In this document: piece by piece, positions 56,481-64,000 of the stretch | How positions within the stretch are numbered: the stretch's first letter is position 1 | Layout of the letters: every line of letters starts with the position of its first letter | NCBI GenBank assembly: GCA_023213395.1 | Contig: CM041465.1 | Coordinates: 90,899,741-90,963,740, forward strand | Reading direction: 5' to 3' | Length of the DNA stretch: 64,000 nt | Source of the DNA: Cycas panzhihuaensis | Taxonomy: Eukaryota; Cycadophyta | Notes under the pieces: generated by a model | Told to the model about the DNA's origin: nothing | Databases searched by the model: none | Seen by the model: only the letters and a program-made list of their open reading frames with translations | Translations under genes and position numbers: made by a program

Positions 56481-57110
56481 TGACAATTGCTTGTATTTTC
56501 TTTGGGTCAATCCTTGTACCTTCTCTAGTTATGATATGGCCTAAGTACTCTAGTTCTTCCTTTGCAAACAAACATTTCTTCTTGTTTGCAAAGAATTGAT
56601 TATCGCGCAAAATTTCGAAAACGATTTTCAGATGTTCTAGATGCTCTTCCCATGTCTTACTATAGATTAAGATATCATCAAAGAAAATTAACACGAATTT
56701 GCATAGCACTTGCCTAAAGATATCGTTCATGGTGCTCTGAAATGTTGTCAGCGCGTTTGTTAATCCAAATGGCATTACCTTAAATTCGAATAGGCCTTCA
56801 TGTGTTCTGAACGTTGTCTTGTAGACGTCTTCTTCTCTTATCCGGATTTAATGATATCCTGAGCGTAAATCAATTTTTGAAAAGTACTTTGCTTCATGAA
56901 TTTCGTCCAATAGATCGTCAACGCGGGGGATCGGGTACCTATTCTTGACTGTTAATTGATTGAGACCTCGGTAGTCCACACACATTCTATACGAACCCTC
57001 CTTCTTTGAACTGATAACAACTGGGGCTACGAATGGGTTTGTGCTAGTGGTAATGCTCCCTTGGGATAGAAGTTCACTTGGGATTTTTCTCGATCTCTTT
57101 CCGTAAATGA
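56407..57110 (-). pseudogene. pol: Reverse transcriptase of the chromovirus
   Basis: YRMCVDYRGLNQLTVKNRYP, IPRVDDLLDEIHEAKYFSKI, DLRSGYH (57100-56848), then [20 protein letters not shown] and FVLIFFDDILIYSKTWEEHL with F-F-D-D (56775-56660), then YLGHIITREGTRIDPKKI. One stop at about 56847 and a short frame change interrupt an otherwise well-kept domain. Confidence 0.9.
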
Positions 57111-57945
57111 TACGAATGTCTATATGGTTGAATGTTGACTGGCGCTGCACCTGGTATAAGTTCAATTGCATGTTGATTTTCTCGAAGAGGCGGTAGTCCT
57201 TTCGGTTCATCGAACACTGTCTTGTATTCTTCGATAATTTGTTGAATTTCTGGTGGAGTATCATCGATTTCAACCTTATAGCATGTCATAATGTATGCTG
57301 ATGGGTTTTTCCTGAGGAGCTTCTGCATTCGGTGTGATGAGACTAGTTGTACTGGTGGCGTTGTCGGTGTCTGCAATCGATACTTATGTCCTCCCTGGCG
57401 AAAGCACATAAATTTGGTCATATAATTAGTGACTATATTACCCAGAGTTTGAAGCCATTGGATTCCCAATACTGCATCCACGCCACCGATTTGCATTGCG
57501 AACATGCATGTGTTTGTGCAATATTCACCCATTTGTAAATTGATTTTTCTACAGAATTCTCCGCATGGTGTTGTTTTCCCATTTGCAATTGACACTTGGA
57601 ATGTATTTATTGGTTTTATTTTAATTCCAAGCTTCTTTGCAGTTGCCCTATTTATATAGTTGTGTGCACTACCACTATCAACTAGAATTGCGATAGGCGC
57701 CCCTTTTATCATCCCTTGGAATCGAAGTGTTTGTGGCATAACACTTTGTCTTGTAATTGCTTGGAGTGATATGTGTACATTTTCTGTATCTAGCTCCAAT
57801 AGTTCGTCTACTTCACCTTCCTCTGGCTTTGCTTCGACTTCTTCATGAATTTCCTCGGGTGCTTCTTCTTCCTTCGATATTGTCGTATCTTCGGTATTGA
57901 TCATATATACCTTCTTGCCAGTGCATTTGTCATGGGTTGCTGTTA
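57111..57945 (-). pseudogene. Protease and gag end of the chromovirus
   Basis: A 276-codon open stretch from 57904 down to 57074. It starts in an acidic linker (EEAPEEIHEEVEAKPEEGEV), then AITRQSVMPQTLRFQGMIKG, APIAILVDSGSAHNYINRAT with the intact protease site D-S-G-S-x-H-N-Y-I, and MQIGGVDAVLGIQWLQTLG. Just upstream (57940-57905) HDKCTGKK is the end of a gag zinc knuckle. The upstream part of gag is missing. The later half, FDEPKGLPPLRENQHAIELI, leads into RT. Confidence 0.88.
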
Positions 57946-57960
57946 CACCAAAAGCCTCGG

Positions 57961-58527
57961 GGTGATTTGGGAAGAGGACTTCTTTGTGATAGTTAGCGTC
58001 ATGCGCTCCAACACTCCCCCATCACGAGGAGTCAACTATACCTACACGGCAATGCATGTCCACCACAGCGTTTCTCGGCGCCACCTCCAACACTTTCATA
58101 TATCTCCAGGTGCGCTACCGCAGTACACAAGATTGGTTTTGAACCTTGGTCGCTCTATTACCACTTGTTGAGGGAATGGATCTAGGGATCTAGTGCACTA
58201 ACACTACACAATGGTAAATAGTGGAGACAAGCACAATGTACTCAACAAGAGAAATGCTAATAGCTTGAGCTCAAAGAGGAGAAGTGTAGAATATGATCAC
58301 TCTCCATGTAATTTCAGCTTATATAATGAGAATGCTCATTAGGGTTTGGAATTTGAGTTTTCCCTCCCAATGACATTCAAATGAGATTACATGAAATTAC
58401 AATGAAATGAACTTTATGTCATTTCACTTAAGTGACGTAAGCATAGTCACCTTATCCTAAAGTTATAAACATAAAAGTGACTTTATCTATTTCTAATTTT
58501 ATGAAATGACCATGTGACATTAACATC
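57961..58527 (-). mobile_element. TRIM-like non-autonomous LTR element, 3' LTR cut
   Basis: On the minus strand: an LTR from about 58527 to 58166 ending CCCTCAACA, two bases, a primer site TGGTAATAGAGCGACC (58163-58148), only about 150 bp of interior, a polypurine tract GATGGGGGAG (58024-58015) and a second LTR start TGTTGGAGCGCATGACGC at 58014, which is cut at about 57960. The two LTR starts share ATGACG...TAA...TCACA-like sequence but not much more can be compared. No coding region. Confidence 0.45.
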
Positions 58528-60001
58528 GTCACAACTCGTGGAGCTTGTTTCAAGCCATGCAAAGCCTTTTTCAGGCGACAAACCATGTGTTCCTTAACTT
58601 GTACTTTGTAACCAGGAGGTTGCTCCAAATATACCTCCTCTTGAAGATCGCCATTGAGAAAGGCGCTCTTCACGTCCATCTAATAAGCTAGCCATTTGCA
58701 TTGAGCAACTAAGGCCAAGATGAGTCTGATGGTGTTTATATTGGCAATAGGTGCAAAGGTCTCTTCATAATCAATGCCTTCCTTTTGTTTGAAGCCTTTT
58801 GCAACAAGTTAGGCCTTTTGGTGCTTAAGTGTAACATCAGAATGGAATTTGGTGTTGAAGACCCATTTGCAACTGATTGTCTGTTTGTGCTTAGACAATT
58901 CTACCAAATCCCATGTCCCATTCTTTTCAATAGAATGGATTTCTTCATCCATGGCAGCTTTCCAATTTTCATTTTTAGATGCCTCCTCAAAGGTGGAAGG
59001 CTCATCAACACAAAGCACTTCAGCCATAAGTGCGTAATTGGTTTGCTGCCTATATTTTGATGGATGTTTTCCTTCAACAATCTGGCCGTCCTGAACAGTC
59101 TGAGTATACCATTTAGGCAATTTTTTTACTGATGTTATTTGAACCTCAATGTCTTCTGGTCTGAGTGTTTGATCAATAGAAGATGTGCTAGGATCAAGTG
59201 GAGTAGAATCTGATGATGTGGATGGTCCAGCTGGTGTAGATGATATACATTGTGTGGAAGATTGAAAGGGAAGGAAAGCCTCAACAATCTTGTTGCCTTT
59301 ATTAAGAGGAGGTTGGATGGATGCAGATTCCAACTCCTTATGTTCATCTTCAACAAAGATTACATCTCTTGAGAGATGCATTTTCTTTCCAATAGGATCA
59401 TACAACTTGTAAGCTTTGTTATGAGTGGCATAGCCTACAAAAATGCATTTTAGACTATGTTTGTTTAAATTAGATCTTTGCTGATCGGGGATGTGCATGT
59501 ATATAATGTACCAAAATGTTCTTAAAAATGACTGACGATAGGCTTTTTACTAGACCAAGCTTCTTCTGGTGAGATGTCGATGACTACTGAAGTAGGACTC
59601 CAATTTGCCACATAAGTAGCTGTGTGGAATGTTTCTGCCCAATATGCTCACGTGAGTCCTTTTGCATGCATCATAGCTTTGGCTTTGTTTGCCAAAGTTA
59701 TATTCATTCGTTCAGAGACTCTGTTTTGTTGAGGAGTATGTGGAATAGTGAGTTGTCTTCGAATGTTGTTATTCTTACAGAATGGAGTGATTTCTTTTTA
59801 AGTGAATTCACCTCCATTATCTGACCTTAGAATTTTGAGTGAATAGCCAGATTCATTTTCTACTTCAAGCTTGAATTCCTTAAACTTTTGGAATGCTTCT
59901 GACTTTTGTTTGATGAAGTAAACCCAAATTTTGTGAGAGAAATCATCTATGAAGGAGATGTAGTACAATGCTCCTACAAAAGATGTTCTGGACACACGCC
60001 T
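58525..60001 (-). pseudogene. Copia A family fragment (integrase core to RT start)
   Basis: Same wording as the 24-26 kb element: SFVGALYYISFIDDFSHKIW and LKILRSDNGGEFT (59995-59798), where the second catalytic D is present although it is lost in the full A copy; MHIPDQQRSNLNKHSLKCIF, VGYATHNKAYKLYDPIGKKM and MDEEIHSIEKNGTWDLVEL (59498-58809); then [20 protein letters not shown] and [12 protein letters not shown] (58679-58530). It ends at about 58528 on the left and at the LTR at 60002 on the right, so it is a piece of an integrase-RT region. Confidence 0.87.
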
Positions 60002-60383
60002 TGTTAGGGATCCAACCCCTAACTTACCTTCTCTTATATTCTCTTATATCTTGTACTTCTTCTCTCTTTTATATCTTTATTTCTTCTACTTCTTCCCTTT
60101 TCTTAATATCCCACATGCATAAGTAGAAGGTTGTGTAGTGGTCATTGAGTACTATATATATTCATGTAATATCCCACATGCATAAGGAGGAGGTTGAGTA
60201 GTGAGCATAGAGCCATATATATATTTTATGTAATCCTTATAATATGGCATTTTAAATATCATTGTTATTTGCATGTAATTGGGAGGTTGCCCCCTCGAAG
60301 GGTATTGCAATACAAATGCTCTTTTGGAGTTATTTGCTTATTATATTGGTGTGCAATTATCATTAAGGAGTGGTATCCTAACA
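60002..60383 (+). repeat. 5' LTR of the 60-kb gypsy element
   Basis: 382 bp with a near-perfect terminal inverted repeat TGTTAGGgA/TcCTAACA. A 63-bp unit (AATATCCCACATGCATAAG...) is tandemly duplicated at 60105-60167 and 60168 to about 60235; each copy holds TATATATA. Confidence 0.88.
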
Positions 60384-60385
60384 AG

Positions 60386-61285
60386 TGGTATCAGAGCGGT
60401 CGATCCATTCCTTGTGGGAGAGTCAAGGTACTAAATAATCAATTTTTTTTCCCATCATTTTTTTCTTATTAGTACCTATTCTCATTTGATTTCCATTTAG
60501 TTACTTTGCTTTCTGGGGGTAGATAACACTGCAATCGGGCAGTTCTCTTTTGCATTTAGATAGAGACCCTGTGCCGGGGGTCTATAAATATCACGAGGAT
60601 CTGTCGTTTTGGGCTAAGCGCATTGTGGCTTTTCCGTCCCTTGCGTGAAGGACTGGAGATCACACTCCTGAATCAAGCCTTAGACAGAACTCGGCTACGG
60701 AATTGTGCCTCCACGCACTGTGGGTATATAGGAGGACCCCCTAGATAGGCCTTCCTAGTATAGGTAACCATAGGAAACCTATTGACTGCCTGCAATTTGT
60801 AGTGCACTGGTAAGCGGTTAGCCCCGGGAAGTTACTCTCCACGTACCCTAGAGACGGGGTAGTACAACTACGAAGTAGAGCGTTTGCCTCTGTAAGTTGA
60901 TACTATTTACATCTGGGATAAGTATATCGGAGGGCCTACAAACCAGACAAACCCATACCTAGTGTACCTGGTCAGTCTATTAGTGGGTTGTGCGCACTTA
61001 GTCGGTCAGTGAGTCAGTCATCATCTATTTGTTAAATCGAGTGTGTCTAGCTAGTTTGTCATCAGTTCATACGCATATAGTCTGTCAGCCAACCAGTGTC
61101 CAAAAAAGCAAAAAGCAAAAAACAAAAAAGCAAAAAGCAAAAAGCAAAAAAGCAAAAAAGCAAAAAAGCAGAAAAATCCATATTGCCTCATTGTAAAATA
61201 TTGGGGATAACAGTCTATAGACACCCCGTTAAATCCTTTTCAGTCACGTTTACCAACCAGGATTCAACTTAGGTTTTGTGGACTA
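60386..61285 (+). other. Primer-binding site and leader of the 60-kb element
   Basis: TGGTATCAGAGCGG at 60386-60399 matches initiator-Met tRNA. The 890-bp leader has no ORF of note but carries a (AAAAAGC)n-like tract at 61104-61172. Confidence 0.85.
61104..61172 (+). repeat. AAAAAGC-type microsatellite
   Basis: About ten units of 7-8 bp (AAAAAGC and AAAAAAGC) in the untranslated leader just before gag. Confidence 0.85.
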
Positions 61286-62896
61286 ATGGCCCCTAAGATG
61301 AACCCAAGTTGGACTCAAGATCTCAATGATGCTGTTTCACAACTTCGAGAAGATATATTACAAATCCAAAATGACTTCAATGAAAAATTTGAAGCAGTAA
61401 TGCTAGAGCTCACATCCATGAAACCTCTTCAGGAAGAAAAGAGTGACCTTGATGATACTACTCACATAGGTGGGGGTCACTTTGCTAAAGAAGATGAAGG
61501 TAATGATGGTAGGTGCTTTCGTCCAAACTTCCTTCCCAAGGTAGAAATCAAGAAGTTCAATGGCATAGATGTACGTACCTGGATCACCCAAATGGAACAA
61601 TACTTTTCTCTTCATCAAGTTCCAGCAGATAAGAAGATTTCTCTACACATGGAAACTGAACCCTACCAATGGTACCAATGGGTTATTAAAACAATTGGTG
61701 GTCTTAGTTATCAATGGGAGGGTTTTGTCAAGGATCTTATAGCTCAATATGACAGTACCTGGGATCAGGACCACTTTAACCAGTTAGCTAAAGTTAGACA
61801 GGAGGGTACTATTTCAGCTTATACAGCAGAATACCAACGTCTCTCCACAAGGGTTGATGGTCTTTGTCAGGATAAATTACTTGAGTTATACATTGGTGGG
61901 TTATGAGATGACATCAGACATGAGTTGCGACTCTTAAAACCTGATAACATCTCTACAACTATTAATTTTTCTCGACATATTGAAGCAAAAAATAAGGCAT
62001 CCCGACCCCCCCAACGAACATTTCCAGAAAAGCGACCACAATTTCAGGTTCCTGGTGTACGACGAATGACTTCTCAAGAGATGGATGAGAAACAATTGAA
62101 AGGGTTATGTTTTCGTTGTAACCAAAAGTGGAATAAAGACCATAAGTGTCCTGAACGACGCTTATTCATAATTGAGGATGTTCAAGATGAGGAACCAGTA
62201 GAAGAAGCCTCATTAGAGCCAGAAAATAATGATAGTGACCCACCTGAAGAGGAAGAAGAAGATACTGCTACTATATCTATGCATGCCCTAGCTGGAATTG
62301 TAGCCCCTCAGACACTCAAACTTATTGGGTACATTAAGAAAAGGAAGGTTGTCCTCATAGATTCTGGGAGCACCCACAATTTCATTAATCGGAAACTTGC
62401 TGAAGAACTCAATTGTTTTCCATATCCTGTCAAAAATTTTCAGGTTATGGTGGCTAATGGAGGGACACTCGCTTGTGAGGGAAAATGTCACAATATCAAG
62501 TTGCAAAGGGGTGACTATCACCTCTCCACTTCTATGTATGCCATTCCCGTTGGAGGAGTTGATGTTGTATTAGGGGTACAATGGCTCAAACCACTAGGGA
62601 CCATTCAACTAAATATGCAAGAGCTCTTTATCCGATTTACTTATGAAGGAATTGACTATCAATTGAATGGGATCATTCCTCCACCGACCCAAATCATCAG
62701 CTCACACCGTATGGAGAGGCTTATTAAAAAGGGTGGTACAGGAATCATTGCCAAATGTTATGCTCCTGAAGGTCAAGAACTTCCAATAGAAAGGGACATT
62801 CTCCAAGATGATGGTATACCAAATGACTTAAAATTGGTACTTCACCGCCATAACCAGGTCTTCAGATATTCCTCAAGGTCTTCCCCCAGTACGTGA
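61286..62896 (+). pseudogene. gag: Gag-protease of the 60-kb gypsy, one stop
   Basis: A start MAPKMNPSWTQDLNDAVSQL at 61286 fits a gypsy gag. The gag core spans residues about 85-190: KVEIKKFNGIDVRTWITQME, SYQWEGFVKDLIAQYDSTWD. A TGA at 61904-61906 is the only stop, and the same frame goes on to 62896. Then comes a knuckle GLCFRCNQKWNKDHKCPERR at about 62102-62161, an acidic linker, and protease with KVVLIDSGSTHNFINRKLAE and PVGGVDVVLGVQWLKPLG. After residue HNQVF near 62860 the frame shifts into the RT leader. Confidence 0.9.
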
Positions 62897-63720
62897 CCAA
62901 GATCATAGCATTGACACGGTAGCCGGAAGTAATCCTCCTTGTATTCGACCATACCAGATCCCTACCAAAGAAAAGAATGAAATTGAATGACTAGTTCAAG
63001 AACTCCTTAGTCTTTGGTATTATTAGGAAAGTAAAAGCACTTTTTCGCCCAGTTGATTTTAGTAAGAAAAAAGAATGGCTCATTTTGCATGTGTGTAGAC
63101 TACCGTGAGCTCAATAAGATAACCATCAAGGATAAATTTCCTATACCAGTCATTGATGAACTCTTGGATGAACTCCATGGAGCAATGTTTTTCACATCAT
63201 TGGACTTGCGGTCGTGATACCATCAAATCGTGATCAAAGCAGAGGATGTTCATGAAACTGCATTTCGTACACATGAAGGTCACTATGAATTTTTAGTCAT
63301 GCCATTTGGCTTGACTAATGCCCCATCCACCTTTCAAGGACTCATGAATAAACTCTTTGGCCTTACTTAAGGAAGTTCATGTTAGTCTTTTTGATGACAT
63401 TTTGATCTTCAATCGCACGTGGAAGACCATCTTGACAGATGTTGATAAGGCATTACGGTGCTTGCAGATAACCACTTTATGCAAAAATCAAAATGTCAAT
63501 TTGGGCAAATAGAAATAGAATATTTGGGCCATATTATCTCTCAAGAAGGAGTCAAGGTGAATCCTAAGAAAATAGCAATTATCACAAACCGCCTAAACCT
63601 AAAACATCAAGGGCCTTCGTGGATTCTTAGGAATCACAGGATATTATCGAAAGTTTGTTCAAGGCTATGCAAGGATTGCTTCCCCTTTAATCAATTTGTT
63701 AAAGAAGGATTCCTTTCATT
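62860..63720 (+). pseudogene. pol: Reverse transcriptase of the 60-kb gypsy, frameshifted
   Basis: In shifted frames: DIPQGLPPVRDQDHSID and [56 protein letters not shown], then [30 protein letters not shown] with the catalytic F-D-D at about 63387-63415; and YLGHIISQEGVKVNPKKI (63522-63575). Stops at 62987, 63216 and 63368 and frame changes near 63040, 63375 and 63590 break it. Confidence 0.85.
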
Positions 63721-64000
63721 GGAATGATAAGGCCTCTGAAGCATTCGAACACCTAAAGCTGGCTTTAACTACCACACCAGTCCTTGCAACACCAGACTTT
63801 ACAAAGACCTTCACCATTGAATGTGATGCATTGGGGCAAGGCATTGGAGCAGTCTTAATGCAAGAAGGAAAACCTTTGACCTTTGAAAGTCGTCGACTCA
63901 CACTCAAGGAACAAGTCAAATCCACCTATGAGAAGGAGATGTTAGCAATTCTTCATGCAGTTAGGAAATGGCGACAATATTTATTGGGAACACATTTCCA
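63640..64000 (+). pseudogene. RNase H of the 60-kb gypsy, cut by the window end
   Basis: FVQGYARIASPLINLLKKD, FHWNDKASEAFEHLKLAL, PVLATPDFTKTFTIECDALG, QGIGAVLMQEGKPLTFESRR and YEKEMLAILHAVRKWRQYLL are open to the end of the window. The catalytic D of E-C-D-A and E of K-E-M are present. Confidence 0.87.

Larger units (their letters stand above)
54011..57960 (-). mobile_element. Ty3/gypsy chromovirus, minus strand, missing most of gag
   Basis: On the minus strand from right: end of a gag zinc knuckle, protease, RT, RNase H, integrase with chromodomain, polypurine tract, 3' LTR (54405 to about 54011). The chromodomain after integrase marks the chromovirus branch. The 5' LTR and most of gag are lost at about 57950, where a TRIM-like element begins. 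Frame breaks are relatively few. Confidence 0.88.
60002..64000 (+). mobile_element. Ty3/gypsy element, 5' part, runs off the window
   Basis: 5' LTR 60002-60383, primer-binding site, leader, gag-protease in one frame, RT and RNase H up to the window end. LTR ends are TGTTAGGGA and TCCTAACA. It interrupts the copia A fragment. The gag-protease frame of 1.6 kb has a single stop; RT has several frame changes. It is among the better-preserved copies here. Confidence 0.92.

Overview
This window is nuclear DNA of a seed plant. It is AT-rich and built almost wholly of decayed, nested LTR retrotransposons, with no intact host gene. The plant origin rests on Ty1/copia and Ty3/gypsy polyproteins of plant lineages, primer-binding sites reading TGGTATCAGAGC (3' end of plant initiator-Met tRNA), a hAT transposase relic, a plant-mobile-domain-like reading frame and plant-style introns. 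So many old elements stacked together fit a large genome such as a gymnosperm, but the sequence does not fix the species. There is no bacterial operon, CRISPR array or rRNA.

Layout. (1) 1 to about 13.3 kb: a plus-strand Tat-like Ty3/gypsy element (gag, protease, RT, RNase H, integrase). Its 5' LTR lies outside the window. It carries a second RNase H downstream of integrase and an antisense plant-mobile-domain-like ORF with a probable intron. A 2.5-kb non-autonomous LTR element (2892-5415) sits between its protease and RT and carries an F-box-like fragment and two tandem arrays. (2) 13.3-18.7 kb: a possible 3' LTR, a (TA)n(TG)n microsatellite, a minus-strand LTR relic and unassigned DNA. (3) 18.7-34.9 kb: two copies of one Ty1/copia family ('C'). 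Copy C1 (18672-30666) is split by a complete minus-strand copia ('A', 22705-29947). Between C1 and C2 the gag-protease part of C2 is inverted (30661 to about 32057); C2 then resumes to its 3' LTR at 34933. (4) 35.2-46.3 kb: a minus-strand Ty3/gypsy whose right LTR is split by a plus-strand copia 'B' (40848-46145, perfect 5-bp target duplication). (5) 46.3-50.6 kb: a possible Q-rich host exon, unassigned DNA and a minus-strand hAT transposase relic. (6) 50.6-60 kb: fragments abutting one another: a minus-strand copia B relative, a plus-strand gypsy 5' end, a minus-strand chromovirus with integrase and chromodomain, a small TRIM-like element and a minus-strand copia A fragment. (7) 60.0 kb to the end: the 5' part of a better-preserved plus-strand Ty3/gypsy element running off the window.

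How the parts relate. Gag packages the RNA, protease cuts the polyprotein, RT/RNase H copy the RNA into DNA, and integrase inserts it. Nearly every frame here has stops or frameshifts, so these copies are not expected to be autonomous. The nesting gives a relative order: Tat element before its 2.5-kb insert; C1 before A; minus-strand gypsy before B; the copia A fragment before the element at 60 kb. The most interesting points are the captured or added coding pieces (F-box-like fragment, antisense PMD-like ORF, extra RNase H), the inversion junction with 6-bp microhomology, and the TRIM-like element.
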